Made by a program: the position numbers and the translations under genes. DNA of 64,000 bases from Venturia oleaginea (Eukaryota > Ascomycota > Dothideomycetes > Venturiales > Venturiaceae). Numbering within the stretch: position 1 is the first letter of the stretch; each line of letters starts with the position of its first letter. A model generated the notes under the pieces. It had not been told where the DNA came from. It saw nothing but the letters and a program-made list of their open reading frames with translations, and did no database searches. The DNA lies in the NCBI GenBank assembly GCA_013176395.1, contig JABMLP010000021.1, forward strand, positions 1,102,148 through 1,166,147, given 5' to 3'. Shown here one piece after another: positions 35,073 to 43,902 of the stretch.

Positions 35073-36578
35073 TCGTCGCTAGGATTATAAAGAGAGCTTT
35101 GCAGGTGTGCGGAGTGTCATGGGCACGGCCGGCGCTTTGGACTCGCAGGGTTTCTTGGAATTAGGGGTAGCTTGGTGAAGAGACAGACGACATTGTTGTT
35201 TGCGCGAAGGGGACGGAGACGTTGTCGTGCCTAGAGTTGTAGACTTATTTGGTGACCTGGTTGTTGGGTTTGTACGCTTGGACCTATTTTTATGCTTGAA
35301 GTATGCAATCGATTCTCTTTTAGCGGAAATAATGTTAATACTGGGTTTTTGTGAGGCAGGTTTCTTTTTTTTGGGGAGGTGGGGGGGGGGGGGAATATGT
35401 TGTACCTAGCTATTTATTCTTGTATTCTTCATGCTGTGTTGGATAACCCCTCGTCTCGGTTGTAAACGTTTTTTAGTAAGGCTTTTACAGGATTTTAGTC
35501 TTGGTCTTGGGGATTGGTTATGGTTCTGACGTGTTTACTTTGTTTTGTGTTATGGGCTTGGTTTGGCTTTGGATGGTTGTAGATGGTTTTTTGGGGAGGG
35601 AGAGTTGATTATTTTGGTAGATTTTAATTTTGGGATGGAGTTTTCTTGGGTTATTTGGATTTTGTTACGGGGAACTCGTTTCTCAACACAGTTGATTATG
35701 TCAAGACCTTCGTGACACCTGTGTTCTCTTGTTCTGGTCCGCGGGTTTGGGGTAAGGGCAATATCAGTCTGGAAGTACTTACCTTAAGTACCTTCCCTTG
35801 CTCAGGTTCTTTGGAGGCTCACTAGATCCTAGCCGTCCGATGTATCTCTCAATTCAATTGTCGTCTAACCGATTTGATCATCAGATCAATCCTGAACGCT
35901 TGTCGGTTAGTATGAAGGTTGGGGTGGGCTTGCTTCGTGTGCATATGACTTGTGCTTGATTGTATCTAAGTAAAAGGTCGTTACTGTAGTAGGTTGAAGA
36001 AGCTTCTATGTGAGAAACATAACATGAGATAACCACGAAGAGAGAAAGGAAAGTCCGTCCAACGTCCTCCATATATACCCTTCTGGTTCTGGGTGCCAAG
36101 GTGCATTCCCACACCTCTTGGCTCTTCCCACACTTCCCACACTGTGGGCAATGCCAAGTGCTGTGGGAACTGTGGTAATATCACGTGACTCCTGCACGTA
36201 CTATTCTCTCTTAGGACTGACCTGGTTGCACAAGTCCCCTCTTGTGCGCCCAACGGATTCCACTCCACATCAGTCCTAACAACAACTTCTTGTTATCCAA
36301 CCATCCTCTACAAGTCCCGCTGTCCCTGCTCTTCGGTCTTGAGGTGATCTGTAACAGATTTGAGGTGGTCAGGTGGGGATATAGCTTAGCCTTAACGTTG
36401 GAGGGATGGAAGGGAGGGAGGGAGCAAGTGAAGGTATGTCAACAGTATCGGATTAATCAGTTTAAGTTTTTATTGTTTAAGGATTTTGGTAGTATTTTAG
36501 ATGGAAGCTATATTTATCTTTTGGGGTTAAGTGGTATATTTGATGGAACTTGGATTATAAAGGTTTATTATAAGTTAA
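35073..36578. other. Intergenic with strong G/T strand bias and possible LTR relic
   Basis: From about 35180 to 35690 the plus strand is overwhelmingly G and T, including a 13-G run at 35381-35393; this is the 3' flank of the WW gene. Near 35950-36281 the minus strand reads like an old LTR: it starts TGTTAGGACTGATG, has a TATATATGG box and a CTTTCTCTCTTC stretch, and may end CAAGCACA, but I find no target-site duplication. No gene seen. Confidence 0.4.
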
Positions 36579-37201
36579 TGTAAGAGTTCAACCCTCAAAG
36601 GTGTTTCGCAAGTGAGAGAAGACAGCTTGTATTTCAAAGTATCTAAGTACAAGGAAGAAAGTGTAAGTGTCACAGGCTATGGCCTAGATTGTGGTTCTCG
36701 GCTATGCCTGTCACGTTTGACCTTGGACTTGACTTGGAAGCATGACTTGAATTCTATGGGATGTGCGAAGTTGTAAGGATGAGGAGCTAACTAAGAGGTA
36801 GAGACGAGTCTAAGTACTTGCGACCAGTCTCGCGCTAGACCTGATCGAGCAGAACCACCACATTTAACTACGTTTAACTGCATTCGAATACCAACATAGT
36901 TTGATCATGACAATGCCCTCAACCTTTGGAAACTTCTGGAAGATTCCACAGCCCCACCACCACTGATTATAAAACCATGTATTCTAGTCTTTCTCTCTTT
37001 TCTTCAAGTTTGTAATACTCGTCAATCAGGATAGTCAATTGAAAAACATATCGACCACGCCTCTCACAGTAAGTATAGGAAGGATAGCTCGTATATATAA
37101 TCCTCCTCTTACAAATAGATCCTTCTAGAAAGTATCTTTAAATGGAACATGACAGCTTGCAAAATAAAAAGAGAACAATTGGAAATCCAGTCATGGATAA
37201 G
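36579..37201 (-). repeat. Inverted, 5'-truncated LTR of the same family as the intact element
   Basis: Reads as the reverse complement of the 310-bp LTR at 37202: begins TGTAAGAGTTCAACCC and ends GTCATGGATAAG, where 28 bases of the LTR's outer end are missing. It is interrupted by a 401-bp solo LTR plus a 5-bp duplication (36668-37073). Without that it is 217 bp; the shortfall from 310 bp is explained by the 28 missing bases and by having one 22-bp internal unit instead of four. Confidence 0.88.
36668..37068. mobile_element. Solo LTR of a second retrotransposon family
   Basis: A 401-bp segment starting TGTCACAGG and ending CTCTCACA (TG..CA borders) is flanked by a perfect 5-bp repeat GTAAG at 36663-36667 and 37069-37073. 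It contains a TATA-like GATTATAAAACC box at about 36964 followed by a C/T-rich stretch. It splits the inverted LTR exactly between bases that are adjacent in the intact LTR, apart from small substitutions. This is the classic product of LTR-LTR recombination. Confidence 0.82.
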
Positions 37202-37511
37202 TGTTAAGGGATGGAATCCTTCTCTCTAGCTTATCCATGACTGGATTTCCAATTGTTCTCTTGTTATTCTGCAAGCTGTCATGTTCTATTTTGCAAGCTG
37301 TCATGTTCTATTTCGCAAGCTGCCATGTTCTATTTCGCAAGCTGTCACGTTTCCATTTAAAGATACTTTCTAGAAGGATCTATTGTAAGAGGAGGATTAT
37401 TTATACGAGCTATCCTTCCTGTATTTACACTTTCTTCTCTGTACTTAGATACTTGAAATATAAGCTGTCTTCCCTCACTTGCGAAACACCTTTGAGGGTT
37501 GAACTCTTACA
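37202..37511 (+). repeat. 5' LTR
   Basis: 310 bp with TGTTAAG start and CTTACA end. Four 22-bp units of the GCAAGCTGTCATGTTCTATT type begin at 37271, 37293, 37315 and 37337, probably in U3. A TATTTATACG stretch near 37398 may serve as the TATA region. Confidence 0.93.
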
Positions 37512-37554
37512 TTATCTAAGTACCTCAATCTTACAAAGGAAGAAAGGCTCACAG

Positions 37555-37890
37555 AGAGCAAGCTCCAAAAAGGAATTTCAAGAAGAGGACACTTGTCCTA
37601 ATCCAAGAAGCGAGGGCCAACCTCAAGGGCCAAACAGAAAGGAATTTCAAGAAGAGGACACTTGTCCTAACTCAAGAAGCAAGGGCCAACCTCAAAGGCC
37701 AACTTCAAGGGCCAACCTCAAGGGCCAAACAAAAAGGGAATTCAAGAGAATTCAAGCTGAGATTTTCTAGAAGGTGCTAGAATCTCCAAGAAGCAAGGGC
37801 CAACCGAAAGGGCCAATCCAAAAAGGGAATTCAAGAGAATTCAAACTGAGATTTTCTAGAACGTGCTAGAATCTCCAAGAAGCAAGGGCA
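37555..37890 (+). repeat. Direct repeats in the untranslated leader
   Basis: Two repeat types lie between the 5' LTR and gag. One is a GGAATTTCAAGAAGAGGACA unit seen twice (about 37572 and 37640) with trailing AGGGCCAACCTCA copies; the other is a GGGAATTCAAGAGAATTCAA unit with AGATTTTCTAGAA, also twice (about 37735 and 37824). An ORF of 189 codons from the LTR through the first repeats (37201-37770) is probably fortuitous. Confidence 0.75.
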
Positions 37891-38174
37891 GGTCATCCTA
37901 AGACAGCGTAGTCTTAGGAGTTGAAGCTGTAATAAGCTGAGGAAAGAAAGAGCTAGGAAGAGAGATTTAATACACTTGGCCTTCACAGTCCCTGGGAGCT
38001 CTGTCCTTAGTAATAAGGATTGCAGAGCGGACTATAGTGTAAAAATCCTTCTGGGATTCTATAGTCACCTTCCTATACTAATAGGCATTGACTCTATACT
38101 GCCTAGCAAATCTCTAGAGTAGAGCCTAGGAGTGTGTATAGTAGTGCTCTCTATTATCTCTCATAGGTGAAAAT

Positions 38175-39197
38175 ATGGAAGGAGAAGATCAGGAACAAAG
38201 AGTTCCTCAAGAACCCCAAGCCCTACAAGAAGCTATGGCAGCATTACAACATCAACTAGCCATTCAGAACGATGCTATTACGCGTATTCTTACAATCTTA
38301 CCTAACACTACTCGCTCTGAGAACGTAGTAGAAGGACAAGAGACTAAGAATTCACAAAAAGACAGAATACATAGGAAGAAAGCTGTACTTCCTAAGCTCC
38401 AAGAATTTGATGGCAAGCGTTCTGAATGGGCTCAGTGGTTTCAACAAGCAAGGATGAAGTTGGAGATAGACGCAGAGTCTATAGGGGATAGTAGGAACCA
38501 ATTTGCCTACATCTTCTCCTCTCTACGAGGCTCCGCAGCTCAGGCTACTCTGGCCTACGTAAAGACAGCTCCAGAGGAAGATAAAACGGGACAGAAATTG
38601 TTACAGTATATGGACAACTTCTATGGCGATCCAGTACAACAACAAAGAGCTACTGTAAGCCTGTCCACAATCAAACAAAAAGAGAAAGAACCCTTCTTCT
38701 CTTTTCTTCCCCGTTTTGAAACCACTCTTGCTAATGCTGGAGGAATGACTTGGCCTGACGCTGTTAAAATTGCATTTCTACACAAAGCAATAAATCAAGA
38801 GCTGCGAAACCAGAGAATAGGCCAATCTCAGAGTACCTCCTACCAGCAGTTTGTGTCCGATCTTTTGAATACAAGTATGCAAATCACTACAGCAAAGATG
38901 CTCTCTTCCTCAGAAGATAAGTTACGATTCAGAGATAAAGAGAAGTCTTTTAAAGATCTGAACGCTATGGACTGGGAGCCTACACGCGTAAACAAGTTAA
39001 AAATTTCGTCTAAAGCCTATGAATATAGGAAGGCAAATAACCTCTGCTTACGCTGTGGGAAGGCCGGCCATAGAATGAAAGACTGCTGGTTGGATACAGA
39101 GGTAGAAAGAGTCACGCAACTTGGTTCAAAAAGGGCCAAAGGAACCACTGAGGAGAATGAAGAAGTTGAAGAAGAGGACTACTCGGAAAAAGAGTAG
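38175..39197 (+). CDS. gag: Gag of the chromovirus
   Basis: 340 aa structural protein that would form the virus-like particle and package element RNA. It starts MEGEDQEQRVPQEPQ with a predicted coiled segment (ALQEAMAALQHQLAIQND). The middle matches the retrotransposon Gag domain: LPKLQEFDGKRSEWAQWFQQ, FSSLRGSAAQATLAY and a later ESFLPRFETTL-like region (FFSFLPRFETTLANAGG). A CX2CX4HX4C zinc knuckle, CLRCGKAGHRMKDC, lies near residue 292, and the C-terminus is acidic (EEDYSEKE). The stop at 39195 follows an A-rich stretch and overlaps the pol frame by 28 bases, so Pol is probably made by a -1 ribosomal shift. Intact. Confidence 0.93.
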   Translation: MEGEDQEQRVPQEPQALQEAMAALQHQLAIQNDAITRILTILPNTTRSENVVEGQETKNSQKDRIHRKKAVLPKLQEFDGKRSEWAQWFQQARMKLEIDAESIGDSRNQFAYIFSSLRGSAAQATLAYVKTAPEEDKTGQKLLQYMDNFYGDPVQQQRATVSLSTIKQKEKEPFFSFLPRFETTLANAGGMTWPDAVKIAFLHKAINQELRNQRIGQSQSTSYQQFVSDLLNTSMQITTAKMLSSSEDKLRFRDKEKSFKDLNAMDWEPTRVNKLKISSKAYEYRKANNLCLRCGKAGHRMKDCWLDTEVERVTQLGSKRAKGTTEENEEVEEEDYSEKE

Positions 39198-42100
39198 CCT
39201 CTATCCAAAGTCGTGGATGGAGGCGTAGAGTAGATAGAGCAAAATTGTCAAAGGAGTCAATTGAGAGAGTAAATAGTATTTTGAATTCGAACAAAGACAC
39301 TGATTCACACCGTTCTCGGATAGAAAAAGAATGGGAGCAGTTCAGACCCAAGATGCTCTCCCGCCTTTTCTACACAAATACTATAGTGAACGATATATAC
39401 TCTCTTAAAACTCTCCTTGATAATGGATCTAGCTGCTACGCATCAATAAACGAGGAGAAAGCTTCGCAGATGGACCTTGAAGTACTCCCTATTAGTCCGC
39501 GTACTATAGGTGGAGTTCTTAAGGAAGAAGGACAGACCCAAGTGACAAAAATTGCGAAGTTGAACCTAGATTTAGGGGGACTTATATGCAACGCTTTTGC
39601 TTATATAGTCCCGGGACAATTTGAGGATCTTCTACTAGGCAGGCCTTTTCTCAAGGACACCAAAGCCGTTATCAATGAATCTAAAAGTACTCTTACCTTT
39701 GCAAACGGGATTAGCATTCGCGATGCTAAATTTGAAGACAAACTTGATATACAACAAGTAGCGCCCGTAAGATTCCACCGCCTTGTCACTTCTACACTTG
39801 AGAAAATCAAAGACGCGTCTAGAGTATTTGCTGTTACTCTTCGAGATATTGATATTGCCTTGAAGCCGAAAGTCCCTTTGACAACAGAGCAAATACTGGA
39901 ATTGCTACCTAAGAGGTTTCATAAGTACGCTGCTGTCTTTGATCCTAAAAGGGCCGAGAGACTACCACCGCATCGCCCTGGGATTGATCACGAAATACCT
40001 ATAGAAGAAGGAAAACCACTTCCTTGGGGACCTCTATATGGTATGGGTCGAGAACAACTCCTTGTTTTGCGAAGGACTCTTACAGAGCTACTAGATAAAG
40101 GCTTTATCCGAGAGAGTAAATCAGTTGCTGCGTCTCCAGTTCTCTTTGTGAAGAAACCAGGAGGGGGCTTACGCTTTTGCGTAGACTACCGAGCCTTAAA
40201 CGCAATTACTCGAAAGGATAGGTACCCGCTACCGTTAGTAAAAGAGACTTTACTAACCTTAGCTCGTGCTAAGTATCTTAGTAAGCTTGATGTAAATGCT
40301 GCCTTCCACAAGATTCGAATCGCAACGGGAGATGAGTTCAAAACTGCCTTTCGAACTAGATATGGTCTATTTGAATGGCTAGTTACTCCCTTTGGCTTAA
40401 CCGGTGCACCTGCGTCTTTTCAACGGTATATAAACTATATCCTTCGACGATACCTAGACGAGTTCTGCTCAGCTTATCTAGACGATATAGTAATATACTC
40501 TTCAAAGAACCTTAAAGACCATGAAGAAAAGACTGAAAAGATACTTCAAAGCTGCCTTAACGCTGGGTTATACCTTGATATTCGGAAGTGCGAGTTTAAT
40601 ACCAAACGAGTCAAGTATCTAGGCTTCGTTATAGATACTGAAACGGGCCTACACATGGATCCGGAGAAGATCAAAGCAATTAAAGAATGGGAACGTCCTA
40701 CTACTCTACGAGGAGTACGTGGCTTCCTAGGCTTTACAAACTTCTACCGTGACTTTGTAAAAGATAACTCAACAATAAGGGAGCCTCTGGTTCGCCTTAC
40801 AAAGAAGAATACTCCATTTTTATGGGGAAAGGAGCAAGAAGAATCTTTTCAAAAACTTAAGGCAGAGTTTTGCAAAGAACCTGTCCTGTCTGCACTTGAT
40901 GAAGATAAGCCTACGCGAGTAGAACCTGATGCTTCAGGCTGGGCTTCCGGAGCAGTACTTAGTCAAAAAGATGAGCTAGGTAACTGGAAACCATGTGCTT
41001 TCTTCTCTACTAAGCACTTGCCAGCCGAATGCAATTATGATATCCACGACAAAGAACTTATGGCTATAGTCAAAGCTCTAGTCCATTGGACTAGCGAGCT
41101 ACTAAGCCTAAGTAAGCCATTCATTATCCTCACAGATCACAAGAACCTTGAGAAGTTTATGGTAAAAAGGGAACTAAATGAAAGGCAAATGAGATGGGCG
41201 CAGATACTAGCTAAGTTTAACTTCAAACTAGGCTATCGCCCAGGCTCTGAATCTGTAGTTCCAGACGCCTTAACTCGAAGGGATCAAGATCTCCCAAAGG
41301 ATATTCAAGACCCAAGAATCGTTGAAAGAACTAGAACGTTATTACCTCCAAAGCTTTGGATTAACGTTCTAGAGGATAAGACTCCTGCAAGAGAAGAAGC
41401 TGCCCAAGAAAATGCTCAAGAAGTAGACAAAGAACCTATCCCCTTTATACAAAATCCCTTTCTCTCAGGTGATCTAAGGGATAGATGGGAAACTGCACTC
41501 GAAGGAGATCTAGACTACAGACGTATTTTCCAAAGCGTTCTAAAGCAAGATAGGCAGTTCCCATCTAAGCTAAAGGTTCCTACTTCTATAGGAGATTGTA
41601 AAGTCGAAAATAACCAGCTCTACTATAGAGACCGAATCTGGTTGCCCTCCTACGAGCCTCTCTTAACAGGAGTAATTCAAGAAATACACGATTCAGTCCT
41701 ATCAGGGCATCCTGGACGAGAAGCTACTATTGCTATTCTCTCCAGACAGTTCTACTGGCCGGGATTTGCTCAAGATATACGTCAGTTTATACGCAATTGT
41801 GACGTCTGCGGAAGAACTTCAGTCTGGCGAGACAAAAAGAAAGGTTTACTTAAACCTCTTCCTGTCCCTAGCCGTATCTGGCAAGATATTTCAGTAGACT
41901 TCATAGTCGAATTACCAGAGAGCCAAAGATGCACAAGACTCTGCGTTATTACTGACCGCTTGGGTAAAGGAACTATCCTGTTCCCAGTGCCTAAAGAACA
42001 GTTTGGAGCTGAAGGATTTGCAAAACTATTTATGCAGAACTACGTAAGATTACACTGGCTTCCTAGATCTCTAGTCTCAGATAGGGACACGCAATTTGTT

Positions 42101-43030
42101 AATGCTTTCTGGAAAGAAGTTTGTCACCTTCTTAAGATAGAGAGAAGACTCTCTACAGCGTATCACCCTGAGACTGATGGATCTACGGAAAGAAGAAATC
42201 AAGAAGTTGAAGCCTATCTACGTAAGTTCTGTACATTTAGTCAGGACGACTGGGTTGAGCTCCTGCCTATTGCTCAAATATGCCTCGATAATAGACCAAA
42301 CCAAGCTACGGGCCTATCGCCTTTCTTCTTAACCCACGGTTATAACATTGAGCATATAGGAACTGTTGAAGCTCCCCAGAAAACCCCTGAGAATCCAAAA
42401 GAAAAAGCACAAGATCTTGTAGCAAAATTGAAGGACGCACAAGAATGGGCAGAAACGTCAATGGTATCAGCTCAGCAACAGCAAGAATACTACTCTAATA
42501 GAGATCGTGCTCCGGCTGACTCTTTTAAAGTGGGAGACAAAGTCTGGCTCAACCTAAAGAACGTAAAAACCCTACGTCCTTGTAAGAAACTAGACTGGAT
42601 TCATGGGAAGTATACAGTTACACGAGTTATCAACTCAATGTCTTACGAGCTTGATACACCCAGAGGAATCCACAACCGATTTCATACGTCTTTACTTAGG
42701 AGAGCTGGCACAGATCCCCTACCTTCACAAATACAAGATAATACACAGCCGCCTCCTATAGTAACTGAACAAGGAGACGAGGAATACGGTATCGAGGCTA
42801 TTCTAGCCGCAAGATGGCGCCGGCGAGGTCGACAACAAACACGAGAAGTCTTAGTTAAGTGGGTAGGCTACGTTGATCCTACGTGGGAACCCCTTAGCGA
42901 ACTCCAACAAACTACAGCTCTGGACGCTTTTGAAAGTGCCTACGGCAACGTTCTTGAAAACGACGGACCTATACTACGCCCTCAGAGACTACGCTCACAT
43001 CGATCTACAAGAGAGGGGGGGAGGGGATAA
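39170..43030 (+). CDS. pol: Pol polyprotein with C-terminal chromodomain
   Basis: Open from 39170 (first start-like codon 39245), about 1,285 codons. Order: aspartic protease (TLLDNGSSCYASI), reverse transcriptase (LPPHRPGIDHEIP, KPGGGLRFCVDYRALN, SKLDVNAAFHKIRI, catalytic AYLDDIVIYS), RNase H (EPDASGWASGAVLSQ, FIILTDHKNLEKF), integrase with HHCC finger (HDSVLSGHPGREA to RNCDVCGR) and DDE core (ITDRLGKG, VSDRDTQFVNAFW, HPETDGSTERRNQEVE), a GPY/F-like KLDWIHGKYTV region and a chromodomain (YGIEAILAARW, VLVKWVGYVDPTWEP). The protease has DNG where DSG or DTG is usual. The chromodomain would steer integration to marked chromatin. Its TAA stop abuts the 3' LTR directly. All domains appear intact. 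Confidence 0.95.
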   Translation, partial: RRGLLGKRVASIQSRGWRRRVDRAKLSKESIERVNSILNSNKDTDSHRSRIEKEWEQFRPKMLSRLFYTNTIVNDIYSLKTLLDNGSSCYASINEEKASQMDLEVLPISPRTIGGVLKEEGQTQVTKIAKLNLDLGGLICNAFAYIVPGQFEDLLLGRPFLKDTKAVINESKSTLTFANGISIRDAKFEDKLDIQQVAPVRFHRLVTSTLEKIKDASRVFAVTLRDIDIALKPKVPLTTEQILELLPKRFHKYAAVFDPKRAERLPPHRPGIDHEIPIEEGKPLPWGPLYGMGREQLLVLRRTLTELLDKGFIRESKSVAASPVLFVKKPGGGLRFCVDYRALNAITRKDRYPLPLVKETLLTLARAKYLSKLDVNAAFHKIRIATGDEFKTAFRTRYGLFEWLVTPFGLTGAPASFQRYINYILRRYLDEFCSAYLDDIVIYSSKNLKDHEEKTEKILQSCLNAGLYLDIRKCEFNTKRVKYLGFVIDTETGLHMDPEKIKAIKEWERPTTLRGVRGFLGFTNFYRDFVKDNSTIREPLVRLTKKNTPFLWGKEQEESFQKLKAEFCKEPVLSALDEDKPTRVEPDASGWASGAVLSQKDELGNWKPCAFFSTKHLPAECNYDIHDKELMAIVKALVHWTSELLSLSKPFIILTDHKNLEKFMVKRELNERQMRWAQILAKFNFKLGYRPGSESVVPDALTRRDQDLPKDIQDPRIVERTRTLLPPKLWINVLEDKTPAREEAAQENAQEVDKEPIPFIQNPFLSGDLRDRWETALEGDLDYRRIFQSVLKQDRQFPSKLKVPTSIGDCKVENNQLYYRDRIWLPSYEPLLTGVIQEIHDSVLSGHPGREATIAILSRQFYWPGFAQDIRQFIRNCDVCGRTSVWRDKKKGLLKPLPVPSRIWQDISVDFIVELPESQRCTRLCVITDRLGKGTILFPVPKEQFGAEGFAKLFMQNYVRLHWLPRSLVSDRDTQFVNAFWKEVCHLLKIERRLSTAYHPETDGSTERRNQEVEAYLRKFCTFSQDDWVELLPIAQICLDNRPNQATGLSPFFLTHGYNIEHIGTVEAPQKTPENPKEKAQDLVAKLKDAQEWAETSMVSAQQQQEYYSNRDRAPADSFKVGDKVWLNLKNVKTLRPCKKLDWIHGKYTVTRVINSMSYELDTPRGIHNRFHTSLLRRAGTDPLPSQIQDNTQPPPIVTEQGDEEYGIEAILAARWRRRGRQQTREVLVKWVGYVDPTWEPLSELQQTTALDAFESAYGNVLENDGPILRPQRLRSHRSTREGGRG
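39185..39192 (+). promoter_or_regulatory. Candidate -1 ribosomal frameshift site between gag and pol
   Basis: GGAAAAAG just before the gag stop. Gag occupies frame 0 and pol the -1 frame; the pol frame is open from 39170, leaving only 39170-39197 as overlap. The heptamer is not a perfect X XXY YYZ site, so exact slippage is inference. Confidence 0.5.
43008..43027 (+). promoter_or_regulatory. Polypurine tract
   Basis: A run of A and G containing GAGAGGGGGGGAGGGGA lies immediately before the 3' LTR and overlaps the end of pol. Such tracts prime plus-strand DNA synthesis in LTR elements. Confidence 0.85.
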
Positions 43031-43341
43031 TGTTAAGGGATGGAATCCTTCTCTCTAGCTTATCCATGACTGGATTTCCAATTGTTCTCTTGTTATTCTG
43101 CAAGCTGTCATGTTCTATTTTGCAAGCTGTCATGTTCTATTTCGCAAGCTGCCATGTTCTATTTCGCAAGCTGTCACGTTTCCATTTAAAGATACTTTCT
43201 AGAAGGATCTATTGTAAGAGGAGGATTATTTATACGAGCTATCCTTCCTGTATTTACACTTTCTTCTCTGTACTTAGATACTTTGAAATACAAGCAGTCT
43301 TCTCTCACTTGCGAAACACCTTTGAGGGTTGAACTCTTACA
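43031..43341 (+). repeat. 3' LTR
   Basis: 311 bp, identical to the 5' LTR over the first 245 bases including the four 22-bp units. It then differs by one extra T and three substitutions within the last 65 bp. Confidence 0.93.
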
Positions 43342-43902
43342 ATTACCCCGATAGATCTTTACAAATGCGACAGGACTAGTTCGAAAAATCCTCTATATAT
43401 CTTCATTCGCCTAGAAAGTTAGTTGCTATTGATGTATCCTCTAGAATGTTCTATAAATATCTCAACATCACCTCCTTCAGCTTCTTTCTTTCTATAACCT
43501 CTACAATACCTTTAGAATAACATTCACCAATTCGCCAGTTTACGGTTTGGCTGTTCGAGATCTCCAAGATAAAGCCTTTCGCTGACTCATAGTGTACCCA
43601 ACTCACTAATCCATTTCTTCATCACCTCTCGATTGAACTCACCAACCCCTTAATCCCCCCATCTTATATCTTTCAGCTATTCGCCAAATCGACTCTCCAC
43701 CAATTCACCTAGTCAGGCTTCAGGTATGATCTCGACTAGAGCAAACAAACAACTTAGCTAATTTGTCTCTAGCGGCCAACATGCTCCCAGAATGGAAATG
43801 AGATCGAACGAATAAGGGCGACTGGTGGTCGTATTCAAATTCAGAACTTTCGCGAAGATACACAAAGTGGTTGCTGCTCACCAAGCCGAGCATAAGCGCG
43901 AC
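43342..43902. other. Intergenic after the chromovirus
   Basis: Host sequence resuming after the 3' LTR. Pyrimidine-rich on the plus strand from about 43465 to 43740. An open frame around 43825-43902 (VVFKFRTFAKIHKVVAAHQ) precedes the next gene and could be part of it, but is closed upstream by a stop. Confidence 0.45.

Larger units (their letters stand above)
37202..43341 (+). mobile_element. Ty3/gypsy LTR retrotransposon with chromodomain, apparently intact
   Basis: 6.14 kb bounded by near-identical LTRs (37202-37511 and 43031-43341). Internal order is leader with direct repeats, gag (38175-39197), pol in the -1 frame (protease, reverse transcriptase, RNase H, integrase) and a C-terminal chromodomain, the Chromoviridae layout. 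No stop or frameshift is seen inside gag or pol. LTRs differ only by about four changes, all in the last 65 bp, so insertion looks recent. Flanking 5-mers (ATAAG left, ATTAC right) do not match, so there is no simple target-site duplication. Confidence 0.95.

Noticed and set aside
35951..36281. Minus-strand LTR-like segment as a third LTR family
   Set aside because: TATA and border-like ends exist, but no target-site duplication and no second copy in the window; kept only as a note.
37201..37770. 189-codon ORF across the 5' LTR and leader
   Set aside because: Its first part is LTR sequence and the rest is leader repeats; the same LTR reading recurs at 43030, so it is not a gene.
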